A DNA stretch of 37,689 bases from Xanthobacteraceae bacterium (GCA_019746135.1 JAIESI010000278.1:1-37689), one strand, 5' to 3'. Counted from the first letter of the stretch, positions 16,118 through 25,403 are shown. Translations and numbers: made by a program. Notes: generated from the letters alone by a model not told the origin.

Positions 16118-17224
16118 TCAGTCTTTTTGATCGGCTTGGTTGTCGCCGAGTGGCTCGGCAATGAGATCATCGGTGTCATAGGCGCGCGTCGCGCGACAGC
16201 CGATGACGTCCCAAAAGAGCGTCGGCGGATGCCCTGTCCCAGGCCGCTTGATTGCAAGATTCTCGCGACAGAACGGCTCGCCGACCCCGATCGGCTTTCG
16301 CGCGACAATGCTCTTGCGCGCAACCGGCATCGTCTTGAGCTCCGACTGCGTCGGCACCTTGCCGCCCGGACCGAGCGCACGCTCGACCTGCCGGATACCC
16401 GCAACCATCGCCTTGAGCTCCGGCGGCTCGACGGACGCCTTGTGATCGGGTCCTTGCATCGTGCGATCGAGCGTCAGATGCTTCTCGATGATGGTTGCGC
16501 CGCGTGCGACGGCCGCGATTGGCACCGAAATGCCGACGCTATGGTCTGACAGACCGACCGGCAAACCGAAACGTTCGGCAAGTGCATCAATGGCACGGAG
16601 GTTGATCTCGTCGTCGGGCGCCGGATAGTCCGACGTGCAGTGGAGCAACGCTACGTTTCGCCTGAGCGCCTGCTGGCCTGCGATGCTCGTGAACGCAGCC
16701 TGGAACGCGGCACGGCTTGGCCTAGGCGTCCCGACATAGCCGAGTGCCAGAACTCCCAGCGCCTCCTCGACCTCGTCGAGCGTGGCCATTCCGGTCGAGA
16801 GGATGACGCTGCGGCCAGTGCCGGCCATCGAAAGGAGCAGCGGCGCGTTGGTGATGTCACCGGAGCCAACCTTCAACTGTTCTACGCCGAGACCGTCTAC
16901 CAGAAGCTTCAGGCTGATTTCATCGAAGGGGGTCGAGAGAAAGCCGATGTTGCGAGACCGACAATGATCAAGCAGGCGGCGATGAGCCTCGTCATTCAGC
17001 TCGAGCGCCTTCAACATCGCGTGCTGGCTTTGGGCATGGCCAATGTTGCGCGCCTGGTAGTCCGCCTGCTTGGCGCTCCTTGTTGCCAGTTCATCGGCCC
17101 GGAATGTCTGAAACTTGACGATATCGGCGCCGGCGTCGGCTGCCGCATCGACAAGCAGCAAGGCGAGATCGAGGCGGCCGTTGTGGTTGACCCCGGCCTC
17201 GGCGATGACGGTCACGCCGGTCAT
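16118..17224 (-). CDS. neuB: Nonulosonic acid synthase, NeuB/LegI family
   Basis: The 368-residue enzyme should condense phosphoenolpyruvate with a six-carbon N-acetylated sugar to make a nine-carbon 2-keto acid. Visible are VIAEAGVNHNG (6-16), KFQTF (37-41), STPFD (97-101), KVGSGD (118-123), HCTSDYP (195-201), GLSDHS (224-229), EKHLTLD and GPDHKAS, then a C-terminal SAF (antifreeze-like) domain from about residue 300. The gene partners here (LegB, LegC, NeuC) favour a 2,4-diacetamido-2,4,6-trideoxymannose substrate and hence a legionaminic product rather than sialic acid. ATG 17224 overlaps the aminotransferase stop (ATGA); the open frame to 17365 lies inside that gene and is not used. Confidence 0.93.
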   Translation of the reverse strand: MTGVTVIAEAGVNHNGRLDLALLLVDAAADAGADIVKFQTFRADELATRSAKQADYQARNIGHAQSQHAMLKALELNDEAHRRLLDHCRSRNIGFLSTPFDEISLKLLVDGLGVEQLKVGSGDITNAPLLLSMAGTGRSVILSTGMATLDEVEEALGVLALGYVGTPRPSRAAFQAAFTSIAGQQALRRNVALLHCTSDYPAPDDEINLRAIDALAERFGLPVGLSDHSVGISVPIAAVARGATIIEKHLTLDRTMQGPDHKASVEPPELKAMVAGIRQVERALGPGGKVPTQSELKTMPVARKSIVARKPIGVGEPFCRENLAIKRPGTGHPPTLFWDVIGCRATRAYDTDDLIAEPLGDNQADQKD

Positions 17225-18447
17225 GCAGAACGGCCGAATTCCAGCGACATGGAGGAAGGCAGGTTGACAATCCGTGCTTCCAAGGCCTCGGCCTGCGACA
17301 GATCCATGCGTGGACAGTTCTGGTACATCGGCAGCCGGTGCATTCCGGTCCACACCGGCCGGCACTGCAGGCCACGTGCGTGCGCCGCCTGCAGGAAGGC
17401 GTCCCGCGCCTGTTCGCTCGGCTCATCCAGCATCATGGTGATGAGCCAGTAGTTGCTCGTTGCATAGTTGGCGTCGGTAAAAATCGAGGCGCCTGCCACA
17501 TTGCGGAACGCATTCTGATAACGGCCCTGCAATTTTCGCTTCGCAGCCAGAAACACGTCGAGCTGTTCGAGCTGGGCACAGCCCAGCGCCGCGTTGATAT
17601 TGGGAAGCCGATAATTGTAGCCGACCTGATCGTGGATGAAGGCCCAGGCGTGCGGCTGCTTCGCGGTTGTCGTGAGGTGCTTGGCAGCCCTTGCCATCGC
17701 CGGATCGTTGATCAGAAGCGCGCCGCCTCCGCCAGTGGTCACCGGCTTGTTGCCGTTGAAGCTCAGCGTCGCGATTGCGCCGTGCGAGCCGACGTGGCGT
17801 CCCTTGTAGGTCGAGCCAAGCGCTTCGGCTGCGTCCTCGACAATCGGAATGTGCCAGCGCGCCGCCAGCTCCACGAGCGAGTCCATATCGACCGGATGGC
17901 CGAAGGTGTGCATCGGCACCAGAGCCGCGATCCGCCGGCCAGTCCGCTTGTTGCGACAGACGCCCTGCACGATTTCAGCGGTTTCGGCAAGGTCGCGGTC
18001 GAGCTTCTCCGGATCAATGCCGAGGCTGCGCGCATCAGAGTCGCAGAAGTGCGGCACAGCACCGCAATAGCTGACCGCATTGGCGGTCGCGATGAAGGTG
18101 AGCGCCGGCAAAACGACCTCGTCGCCGGGCCTTACGCCGACTAAGAGAAGCGCCGCATGCAGCGCCGCCGTGCCATTGACAGTCGCGACTGCGTGCGAGA
18201 CCTCGCAGTGTTTGGCAAGCTGCCTCTCAAAATCATCGACAAACTTACCGACGGAGGAAACCCAACCGCTATCGAGTGTCTCCTTGACGTAATCCCATTC
18301 CTTGCCGCCGAAATATGGCTCGTGCAACGGAACCGGCCGGGTTGCGTTGCCGACCACCGCTTCGACCGCGGCAATAGCGGCTTCGACGTCGAACGGCTTG
18401 GAGCCACCAGCCCTTGCGCTCTCTTGTTTGGCACCTGGCATGTGCAT
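17221..18447 (-). CDS. legC: DegT/DnrJ/EryC1 aminotransferase, LegC-like
   Basis: The 408-residue PLP enzyme should put an amino group on C4 of the 4-keto sugar made by LegB. VEDAAEALGS holds the PLP-stacking Asp, and Lys in LSFNGNKPVTTGGGG (about residue 234) forms the Schiff base; the FNGNK-TTGGGG form is characteristic of LegC-type sequences. The N-terminus has RPVPLHEPYFGGKEWDYV. I start at ATG 18447, which shares its A with the preceding TGA (TGATG), rather than the TTG one codon earlier. It is coupled to NeuB downstream by ATGA. A role on another keto-sugar, such as the missing WbpE step, cannot be ruled out since it is the only aminotransferase in the window. Confidence 0.9.
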   Translation of the reverse strand: MHMPGAKQESARAGGSKPFDVEAAIAAVEAVVGNATRPVPLHEPYFGGKEWDYVKETLDSGWVSSVGKFVDDFERQLAKHCEVSHAVATVNGTAALHAALLLVGVRPGDEVVLPALTFIATANAVSYCGAVPHFCDSDARSLGIDPEKLDRDLAETAEIVQGVCRNKRTGRRIAALVPMHTFGHPVDMDSLVELAARWHIPIVEDAAEALGSTYKGRHVGSHGAIATLSFNGNKPVTTGGGGALLINDPAMARAAKHLTTTAKQPHAWAFIHDQVGYNYRLPNINAALGCAQLEQLDVFLAAKRKLQGRYQNAFRNVAGASIFTDANYATSNYWLITMMLDEPSEQARDAFLQAAHARGLQCRPVWTGMHRLPMYQNCPRMDLSQAEALEARIVNLPSSMSLEFGRSA

Positions 18448-19982
18448 CAATGGATCGATTGCGATCTAGCTGACTGAGTCAACGTCTCGTTGATCAGATT
18501 TTTCGCGGCCACGGTGAACCCGTCGGTGAAGAAATCCCGGCCATGCGTCGCCGCGTCGTCGCGCCAGCGTGTGAGTTTTTGCTCGTTGCCCGCGCGATCG
18601 TTCAACACCGCGAGCAGCTCCTGCGGACTGGCGACATGTGGCATCACGCTGACGATATTTCCAAGGTCGAACGAGCCGGCAAACCCGCCGGGAATGATAC
18701 CCCCGCACAGCGAGACCGCTGGCATGCCAAGCCCGAGCGCTTCGACCAGAGCCATCGAGTTATAGGACACCACAACATCGGCATCCATCATTGCCTCGAT
18801 CGGGCTAACACTGCTCACCAGCAATCGGAAACGATCCGGCGCGGTGTTTACCACCGGCTGATAAGTGTGTGCGTGTTCTTCGGGGTGAATCTTCAGCGCA
18901 ACGTGCAATCCGTTTACCTTGAACGCATCGGACCGCGCCACCTCTTGCCAGAATGCGACGGCAGCCGGCCGGCTGGTCGCCTGCGTCATGAATACCAGCC
19001 GAAGCGGTCTGGCGTCGCGCCGGCGCGGCGGGACGCCATGGCGAAAGGCTTCCATCGCAGCAGACCCGATGGACGAAATTTCCGACTCCCGCCAGAAACC
19101 CGACCGCAGGATCAGGTCGCGGAACACCCGGCCGAATACCGCAATGCGATCAGGCACCGGCATGTCCGGCTTCAGCGAGCGGTAATCCGCGGGCCAGGCA
19201 TAGTCCGGGCAATGCGGGCCGATCACGCCGTGCTGCAATTCGATGACTGGGAGACCGAGCTCATGTGCCGCCGCGATCTCGGCAAAGCGACCCGGCCCGT
19301 AGGTGACGACCAGTGCCTGCAAATGCGCGCGCTTCGCGAGCCTGCGGAACAGCCGCCGTTTGGCCTCGAACAGGCTCAACGCTAGGAGAATCTTGCGCTC
19401 GCGGACGGCCGGATCGAGCGGCATTTCACTACCCGCGAGCTCGCCTTCAATCCCGGCCGCGGTGCGCCGAATTCGGGGGCTCGCCATCAACGCCACCGCA
19501 AGCTGCTCGGCCACCGATTGATAAGGACTGAGATCAACCGCATCACTATTGGTGCGATGGATCGGACCGCCGGCCGGCCACGGCTGTTCGAGCGGCAAGC
19601 TTGGCTTTAGAAGCCCTTCGCCGCTGATCAGATCGCCGAAGATGAAATCCTGCACGCGGCCGTCGCGCAGTTGGTGTACGCGCGGGAGGTAGATCATGCC
19701 TACCGTACCGGTTCCGGGCGTCGCGTTGATCCGGCTGCGCTGCCGCACGGCGGTCACCAAGTCCTTGCCATATCGCGGCACCCGCTGCTTAAGCTTGCCG
19801 ATCAATGACGCGCTGCCATTGAAGCTGCCCGGCTCATGCGCTTGCATCAGATGCCAGACCAACTGCATCTTCGCGATTGGCCAGGCGTGCCAGCGGCCGA
19901 GCCGAGGCTCCATGATGCCCGGCAGGCGGTCGATCTCGCCGAATAGCCGATAAACCTCGCTCTGTGTCATCATCGCTTGCAT
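18447..19982 (-). CDS. GT-B-like surface carbohydrate transferase (candidate nonulosonate transferase)
   Basis: The 511-residue protein has no signal peptide or clear membrane helix. The middle carries VVTYGPGRFAEIAAAHELG and IELQHGVIGPHCPDYAWP, followed by PDRIAVFG, VALKIHPEE, DVVVSYNSMALVEALGLGMP and a C-terminal helix region. The HGVIG...PDY block with a later KxHP and a S/N-S-x-x-xEA block is seen in surface-carbohydrate GT-B proteins, including capsule and Kdo-type transferases. Being sandwiched between asnB and legC/neuB makes it a candidate for using the CMP-nonulosonate, but this is position-based. ATG 19982 shares its A with the upstream TGA; two further in-frame ATGs (19973, 19970) are alternatives. 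It also shares the general design of the three GT-B-like paralogues, though not their NYD-YRY block. Confidence 0.65.
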   Translation of the reverse strand: MQAMMTQSEVYRLFGEIDRLPGIMEPRLGRWHAWPIAKMQLVWHLMQAHEPGSFNGSASLIGKLKQRVPRYGKDLVTAVRQRSRINATPGTGTVGMIYLPRVHQLRDGRVQDFIFGDLISGEGLLKPSLPLEQPWPAGGPIHRTNSDAVDLSPYQSVAEQLAVALMASPRIRRTAAGIEGELAGSEMPLDPAVRERKILLALSLFEAKRRLFRRLAKRAHLQALVVTYGPGRFAEIAAAHELGLPVIELQHGVIGPHCPDYAWPADYRSLKPDMPVPDRIAVFGRVFRDLILRSGFWRESEISSIGSAAMEAFRHGVPPRRRDARPLRLVFMTQATSRPAAVAFWQEVARSDAFKVNGLHVALKIHPEEHAHTYQPVVNTAPDRFRLLVSSVSPIEAMMDADVVVSYNSMALVEALGLGMPAVSLCGGIIPGGFAGSFDLGNIVSVMPHVASPQELLAVLNDRAGNEQKLTRWRDDAATHGRDFFTDGFTVAAKNLINETLTQSARSQSIH

Positions 19983-21901
19983 CAATGAAAGCGCGCGCCG
20001 GTCTGCTCAGCCCAGCGAACCACGTTGAGCCAGCGCCAGATGCCGGTATGGAAACTCGCGCGGCGGCGTTGCACAGCCGACCACTGTTCGAGCATCGCAT
20101 CGGCACGCAACGCCGGAATGGCGCGGGCCGCGTCGCTGTTGAGCACCGAGGAGACCCATCCGCTGAGATCGCCGAGCCAATTCGATTCCGGCGTCTGAAA
20201 GCCGACCTTGTCGCGCCGGTCGAGCACCGCGTCGGGCACGAGGCCGCGCAGTGCCGCTCGCAACACCGATTTTGTTGTGCCATCGGTAGCGATCAGAAAA
20301 CGCTCTGGCAGCGAGAACACGAACTCCGCGAGCCCTCGCGTGAGGAACGGCACACGGCTTTCGATCGAATGTGCCATCGAGTTGCGGTCCTCATAGCGCA
20401 GGAGTGCCGGAAGATTGGTCTCCGTGAAGGTTGCGGTGAGCGAGCCGCGTAGCGACGAGCGGTGTTCCCAGAAGTACCGGTCGTCGACCGCGTTGCGCTC
20501 AGCGAACCAGCCGTGGTCAACGCCTTGGCCGCCGCCAAGCCTGCGAAGTAGACCTACGCCCGACGCAAAGGGAGCGGCCGGCACAAGGCCTGCAAGAGTA
20601 CGCAGCATGGCGCGTATAGCCCCACTTGACGAATTCGCTGCCGAAGACTTGAGCAGCGATAGCGCCGCGGCCGGCTGCCCGCCGCGGACCAGCGACGCCG
20701 CTCGTGCGCTTGCATAGAACGGATAACCTCCCAGCATTTCGTCGGCGCCCTGACCGTCGAGCATCACCTTGATGCCCGCGTCGTGGGCTGCGCCAAACAC
20801 CCGATGCTGCGCATAGATGCTGGTACTGCCGAACGGCAGGTCCTGATCAGCGATGAGGCGGTCCAGATCACGCACCAGCTCCCTGGGCTGCACGCTGACC
20901 TTATGCACGGTCGCACGCGCCTCTTTGCCGACTAGGTCGGCCCAGCTCTCCTCATTGATTGGACCATCGGCCGCGTAGGTGAACGTGTGCAGATCGACTT
21001 GATCGCCGCCGACCGCCCGCATCGACATGACGATCGCTGAACTGTCGATACCCCCGGACAGACATGCACCGACCGGCACATCGCTGCGCAGATGGAGCTG
21101 CACACTGTCGACCAACAGGTCCTGCAACGTTCGCGCCGCCTCATCGAATGAGATGTCGCCATTCTCGCCCGTGGGCAGTTGCCAGTAGCGCCGCTCGCTA
21201 GTCGGCTTGGCGCCGTCGAGCCCAATCTCCATCACCGTCGCGGGCCGAATCTGGTGAACGTCTGCAAACAGCGTTTCGGCGCCGGTATCGGTCAGGCCGT
21301 ACTGCAAATACTGGTAGAGTGGCTTCGGCGCAACATTGCGCGACACCAGCGGCAGCAATGCTTTCACCTCCGACGCGAAGGCAAACCCTTCCGGCAGCAC
21401 GACGTAGTAGAGCGGCTTGATGCCAAAGCAGTCACGCGCAAGCACGAGCTTGCGCTCGCGCCAGTCGACGATGACGAAGGCGTACATCCCGACCAGCCGG
21501 TCGAGCGCAGCAACGCCCCAGCGCGCCCACGCGGCGAGCAGCACCTCCGTATCGGACGTCGAGCGGAAACGCTCTCCGGCCACCAGCAATTCCTTGCGCA
21601 ACTCGACGTAGTTGTAGATCTCGCCATTGAAGATGATGTCGAAACGACCATCCACCGTGCTCATCGGCTGCCAGCCGGTTTCCGTCAGGTCGATGATTGA
21701 GAGCCGCCGGTGCACCAAGCCGAGGCGGATCGCACCCGGTGTGTAAAGATCCCGGCTGCGGCGCGGCGCGCCCTCCCCGTCCCACAGCAGAACGCCGTAG
21801 TCATCCGGTCCGCGATGGCGCAACGTCCTACTCATGGCCGTGAGGGCCGCGCCGGGGAACAACTCGGCGCGCCGCGTTAGGATGCCGCCAATGCCGCACA
21901 C
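19982..21901 (-). CDS. asnB: Asparagine synthase-like glutamine amidotransferase (AsnB), copy 1
   Basis: The 639-residue protein has an N-terminal Ntn glutaminase domain (Cys2 nucleophile in CGIGGI, RHRGPDD 29-35, NGEIYNY 92-98) and a synthetase domain with PP-loop SGGIDSS (282-288). It releases ammonia from glutamine and uses ATP to amidate a carboxylate. In glycan loci such AsnB proteins usually amidate a uronic acid or similar rather than aspartate; that is inferred here from context. The start is set by the chemistry: GTG 21901 directly precedes the TGC for Cys2, and it sits seven bases after the HisH stop. The longer open frame to 21949 would bury the nucleophile and overlap hisH. Confidence 0.88.
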   Translation of the reverse strand: MCGIGGILTRRAELFPGAALTAMSRTLRHRGPDDYGVLLWDGEGAPRRSRDLYTPGAIRLGLVHRRLSIIDLTETGWQPMSTVDGRFDIIFNGEIYNYVELRKELLVAGERFRSTSDTEVLLAAWARWGVAALDRLVGMYAFVIVDWRERKLVLARDCFGIKPLYYVVLPEGFAFASEVKALLPLVSRNVAPKPLYQYLQYGLTDTGAETLFADVHQIRPATVMEIGLDGAKPTSERRYWQLPTGENGDISFDEAARTLQDLLVDSVQLHLRSDVPVGACLSGGIDSSAIVMSMRAVGGDQVDLHTFTYAADGPINEESWADLVGKEARATVHKVSVQPRELVRDLDRLIADQDLPFGSTSIYAQHRVFGAAHDAGIKVMLDGQGADEMLGGYPFYASARAASLVRGGQPAAALSLLKSSAANSSSGAIRAMLRTLAGLVPAAPFASGVGLLRRLGGGQGVDHGWFAERNAVDDRYFWEHRSSLRGSLTATFTETNLPALLRYEDRNSMAHSIESRVPFLTRGLAEFVFSLPERFLIATDGTTKSVLRAALRGLVPDAVLDRRDKVGFQTPESNWLGDLSGWVSSVLNSDAARAIPALRADAMLEQWSAVQRRRASFHTGIWRWLNVVRWAEQTGARFH

Positions 21902-21908
21902 GTGAGCG

Positions 21909-22586
21909 TTAGACAGCGACCCGATCGGCGCCGGCTGCGACGCGCTCAAGCGCCAGGAAGTTGCGCAGTATACGCAAGCCTACCTCACCGCTCTTTTCGG
22001 GATGGAATTGCGTGCCGAACACATTACCCACCTGCAGCGCCGCCGAAATGCGGCGGCCATTGTAGTCGCAGTCAGCCAGGCGATAGCGCTCGTCCTCGGG
22101 GTTAGCTGTAAACGAATGCACGAAATAGACGGTGCTGCCCGGTGTAACGCCGTCGAGGATCGTGTGGCTCCACCCGGTCCCAGCCAGCTTGACGAGCGCG
22201 TTCCAACCGATGTGCGGGATCTTATGCCGGCTGCCATCGGCTGCGGTCGACGGAATGGCGCGAACGCGCCCCGGCACCAGACCCAACCCCCCGTGCTCGC
22301 CGAACTCCTCCCCGATCTCCATGAACATCTGCATTCCGACGCAGATGCCGAGGAGCGGCCTTCCCGAAGCGATGAAATCGAGGATCGGTTTGACCAGTGA
22401 GCGCCGGTTTAACTCGTTCATGCAATCGCCGAACGCGCCGACACCCGGCACCACCACGCGCTCGGCCGCATTGAGGCGGCCGATGTCGCCTGTCAGTTCA
22501 ACGGTCGCGCCACACGCCTCAAAGGCGCGGCAGACGCTGAGCAAATTGCCTACGCCGTAGTCGACCACCAGCACCCGCCTTTTCAT
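21909..22586 (-). CDS. hisH: HisH-type glutamine amidotransferase subunit (glycan-locus paralogue)
   Basis: The 225-residue class I glutaminase has the complete triad: Cys82 in LLGICVGMQM, His195 and Glu197 in QFHPEKSG, with PGVGAF (47-52) for the oxyanion region. It hydrolyses glutamine and passes ammonia to its HisF partner. In Pseudomonas O-antigen loci a HisH2/HisF2 pair feeds ammonia to WbpG for making acetamidino sugars, and the same three genes are adjacent here, so this is not expected to serve histidine synthesis. ATG 22586 overlaps the hisF stop (ATGA), matching one-to-one subunit production. Confidence 0.92.
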   Translation of the reverse strand: MKRRVLVVDYGVGNLLSVCRAFEACGATVELTGDIGRLNAAERVVVPGVGAFGDCMNELNRRSLVKPILDFIASGRPLLGICVGMQMFMEIGEEFGEHGGLGLVPGRVRAIPSTAADGSRHKIPHIGWNALVKLAGTGWSHTILDGVTPGSTVYFVHSFTANPEDERYRLADCDYNGRRISAALQVGNVFGTQFHPEKSGEVGLRILRNFLALERVAAGADRVAV

Positions 22587-23353
22587 GCGGCGCTCCTGAC
22601 CACGATGCCGGCCTTCTGCGCGCCGGCTCGGATGTCGGGCAGGGCCATGCGCTTGTAGTGAAGCACATCCGCCATGGCGACCGCATCAGCGTGGCCCTCC
22701 TGCACGACCGTAATCATGTGCTCGACCGTGCCCATACCGCCGCTGGCAATTACCGGCACCGAAACCGTGTCCGACACCGCGCGCGTCAGCTCCACGTCGA
22801 AGCCTTTGCGGGTGCCTTCGCAGTCTACTGAGGTCAACAGCACCTCACCAGCGCCTTCGTTGACGGCGCGTGTGGCCCATTCGATCACATCGAGACCGGT
22901 GCGCTCGCGGCCGTTGTCGGTGAACGCCTCCCAGCGCGCCTCACCGGTGCTGGCACGCTTGGCTTCGATTGACAGCACCATGCATTGCGAGCCGAAGCGC
23001 TTGGCGACTTCACCTAGCAATTCAGGCCGCGCCACCGCGGCAGTGTTGATCGCGACCTTGTCTGCGCCGCAGCGCAGAGCATTTTCCACATCCTTCAAAG
23101 TGCGAATGCCACCGCCGACTGTGATCGGAATGAAAATCTGCTCCGCGGTGCGTCGCACGATGTCCGATAGGCTGTTGCGATTGTAGAGGCTCGCGACAAT
23201 GTCCATGTAGATGATCTCGTCGGCGCCCGCCTCGTAATAACTCCGCGCGTGTTGCTGCGGATCGCCGATCTTGCGCAAACCCTCAAGGTGCACGCCCTTG
23301 ATGAGGTTTGGCGCCTTGATGTCGAGCCGCGCGATCAGACGGACGTTGGCCAT
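22583..23353 (-). CDS. hisF: HisF-type cyclase-fold subunit (glycan-locus paralogue)
   Basis: The 256-residue (beta/alpha)8 barrel begins MANVRLIARLDIKAPNLIKG. The first catalytic Asp of HisF is kept (Asp11), but the second, Asp130 in the family's AIDAKR, is Glu in LSIEAKR (126-133). TVGGGIR and ASGGMG phosphate-binding loops are present. This suggests it no longer needs full cyclase chemistry and serves as the ammonia conduit between HisH and the sugar amidotransferase, whose gene ends nine bases upstream. The LIKGVHLEGLRKIGDP segment is the form seen in O-antigen HisF2 proteins as I recall them. Start ATG 23353. Confidence 0.9.
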   Translation of the reverse strand: MANVRLIARLDIKAPNLIKGVHLEGLRKIGDPQQHARSYYEAGADEIIYMDIVASLYNRNSLSDIVRRTAEQIFIPITVGGGIRTLKDVENALRCGADKVAINTAAVARPELLGEVAKRFGSQCMVLSIEAKRASTGEARWEAFTDNGRERTGLDVIEWATRAVNEGAGEVLLTSVDCEGTRKGFDVELTRAVSDTVSVPVIASGGMGTVEHMITVVQEGHADAVAMADVLHYKRMALPDIRAGAQKAGIVVRSAA

Positions 23354-23362
23354 GAACGAAGT

Positions 23363-24706
23363 CTACCGCATGTAGTCCGCGCCGACGGGAGTGCGCTCGA
23401 AGGCGGTGTGGCGCAATTTCCACACGCCGTCCTCCTGCTTCCAGATGTGGGGAGAGCGGAACCGATCGGCGAGATGCATGAAGTACTCGCGGTCCATAAT
23501 CGGCTGCTCGAACAGCTTACTAGCCTCGGGGAATTCCTTTTCCGGAATGCTGAGGTAGCGGAAGATCTCTTCGGCAAAGCGTTCGGGGAATTCGCCGTCA
23601 AAGCGCTTCACCAGCGCGACGCCCTCCTCGCGCGTGATATCCTGCGAGCGGATTTCCTGCGCCGCGTCGTAGGTCGCGCGCCCAATGCCGAATTTGATGT
23701 ATGTCGTATAGTAATGGAAGTCGTCGATGCGGTCGTCGATGCTGTTGTACTTGCTGTAGGTGCCTGGCGTGCGCTCCGGCGACGCCTGGAAGCCACCGTG
23801 CTCGACCGCGTAGTAGTAGCAGCTCTGCGGGTGCCACTTCAGGTAATAGCCGAGATAGTGCACTTCGACCTTCTTCTCCTCAATTTGAGCCGGATCGGCC
23901 GGAAAATACGGCACCAAATCAACCTCGGGCACGCCGAACTTGTTGATCAGGTCGTGCACTGACACGCCGCCGAGATGGATGGTGCTCTTATCCCTCGCGG
24001 TGAAATAGCTCCAGTCGCGGTTGGCGCTCGTGGTGTCGGCTTGCGGATTGCCGTACTCGGCCTCGTTCTCGCCGTAGAACACCAGCGGCAGATTGTGCAG
24101 CAGTGCCATTTTCGGCGCAAGGTTCTTCTGACCTAGCATGAACGCCTGGAAGGGGTGGAACAGATTCTCGACTGCAAGCCGCGTCAGCAGACGATGCGTG
24201 CGGCCGTTCGGCGTGTTGAGAAAGTTGTCGAAGCCGGCGTGGATCCAGGACTGGAAATTCTTCCAGCCCCATTCTGTGTAGATATGCGGCGCCCACGTGA
24301 CCGTAAGCGGGTGCATCCCGTATTTGTGCTTGAGGATGTGGGCTGCGTAAAAGCTGTCCTTGCCGCCCGAGCCCGGCACTAGGCAGTCATAGTGGCCGTC
24401 GCTGCGTCGGAAGCGGTCGCAAAGCTCGTGCAGCTTCCGCTCCCGCTCGTCCCAGTCGATGGTGCCGTGCTTCTGCTCGGCGACGCGGCAGGCGTCGCAG
24501 ACACCGTCCTTATCGAAGTGGATGGTGGCCTTGCGGCTTTCCTTGGTGTGCGTGAACTCGGTTGCCGAATTGGGGCGCTGATTGGAGATCACACAATTCC
24601 GACAGAATTCGACGTTCTGCGGCAAGCCGTAATAGGTCTTGGGATCGTTGGCCGAAGGCGAGTAGGCCTTCATGTCGACCGAGGCACGACGGAAATACTT
24701 ATCCAT
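23363..24706 (-). CDS. N-acetyl sugar amidotransferase (WbpG/WbuX/PseA family)
   Basis: The 447-residue PP-loop ATPase has LVPGSGGKDSFYAA (109-122) with the SGGKDS adenylating loop, and two CxxC pairs (Cys35/38 in FCRNC, Cys70/73 in CDAC) that probably bind zinc. Family members use ATP to activate an N-acetyl group and replace its oxygen with nitrogen, giving an acetamidino group. The ammonia should come from the HisF/HisH pair encoded next. Known targets are a 3-acetamido-mannuronate (WbpG) and pseudaminate (PseA); both a legionaminate and a WbpB/D-type uronate are possible here. ATG 24706 overlaps the synthetase stop by eight bases; an ATG at codon 12 is an alternative. Confidence 0.9.
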   Translation of the reverse strand: MDKYFRRASVDMKAYSPSANDPKTYYGLPQNVEFCRNCVISNQRPNSATEFTHTKESRKATIHFDKDGVCDACRVAEQKHGTIDWDERERKLHELCDRFRRSDGHYDCLVPGSGGKDSFYAAHILKHKYGMHPLTVTWAPHIYTEWGWKNFQSWIHAGFDNFLNTPNGRTHRLLTRLAVENLFHPFQAFMLGQKNLAPKMALLHNLPLVFYGENEAEYGNPQADTTSANRDWSYFTARDKSTIHLGGVSVHDLINKFGVPEVDLVPYFPADPAQIEEKKVEVHYLGYYLKWHPQSCYYYAVEHGGFQASPERTPGTYSKYNSIDDRIDDFHYYTTYIKFGIGRATYDAAQEIRSQDITREEGVALVKRFDGEFPERFAEEIFRYLSIPEKEFPEASKLFEQPIMDREYFMHLADRFRSPHIWKQEDGVWKLRHTAFERTPVGADYMR

Positions 24707-25403
24707 GGTGAGCGCATGTTTCCTTTAGGAGAAAGTCAGCGATTTTCAGATCGAGTTCGCTGTCAATGTCGAGGGAACGCTCCCTCGGCATGACGTAGCC
24801 CAGCGAGCCCGGCCCGAAAAATGATTGGCCTGCGGTCAGGTGCGGCACCGTCGCGACATAAACCGCACCATTCAACGCATAGGCGCGCGGCGCGACTTGT
24901 CGGCGGTCGGGAATGCGGTCAGACGACATCACAGGCTCCATCATGCCATCGGACGTCAACGTCATCATCCAGTATGGGCTTTTTTCGGATTCACAGATGC
25001 CCACGCAGGCCGGTGCATTACGTTCCACGCAAAGCTCGATCGCGCCATCGATGTCCTGGCTCGTCCGCATCGGCGAGGTGGGTTGCAGCAAAACCAAGTA
25101 GCCATATTGCTCTGGCAGCGCGGCGATAGCATGGCGGACGACCGACAACGCGTCGGCCTCGTCGGTCGCAAGTTCTGCTGGCCGTCGAAAAGGCACCTCG
25201 CAGCCAAGAGCTTTCGCGACGTCGATGATCTCGGTGTCATCGGAAGAGAGAAGCACTCGGTCGACGTAGCGCGAGCCGCGGGCCGCCTCGATGCTCCAGG
25301 CGATCAGAGGCTTGCCACCGACCAAGCGGATGTTCTTGCGCGGCACCCCTTTGGAGCCGCCCCGCGCCGGAATCAGTGCGAGGACTCGGTGCGATTCAAT
25401 CAT
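24699..25403 (-). CDS. neuA: CMP-nonulosonic acid synthetase (LegF/NeuA type)
   Basis: The 234-residue cytidylyltransferase begins with LALIPARGGSKGVPRKN (8-24), the CTP-binding signature, followed by GGKPLIAWSI, LLQPTSPMR and DIDSELDLKIAD near the C-terminus, which holds the metal-binding Asp pair. It activates the nine-carbon acid as a CMP-sugar for transfer. In this cluster the substrate should be a legionaminic-type acid. It overlaps the nucleotidyltransferase stop by four bases and the amidotransferase start by eight, so the three are translated together. Length is standard. Confidence 0.92.
   Translation of the reverse strand: MIESHRVLALIPARGGSKGVPRKNIRLVGGKPLIAWSIEAARGSRYVDRVLLSSDDTEIIDVAKALGCEVPFRRPAELATDEADALSVVRHAIAALPEQYGYLVLLQPTSPMRTSQDIDGAIELCVERNAPACVGICESEKSPYWMMTLTSDGMMEPVMSSDRIPDRRQVAPRAYALNGAVYVATVPHLTAGQSFFGPGSLGYVMPRERSLDIDSELDLKIADFLLKETCAHHG

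Noticed and set aside
21902..21949. Longer AsnB copy 1 start at 21949.
   Set aside because: It would overlap hisH and bury the Cys2 nucleophile that must be N-terminal.
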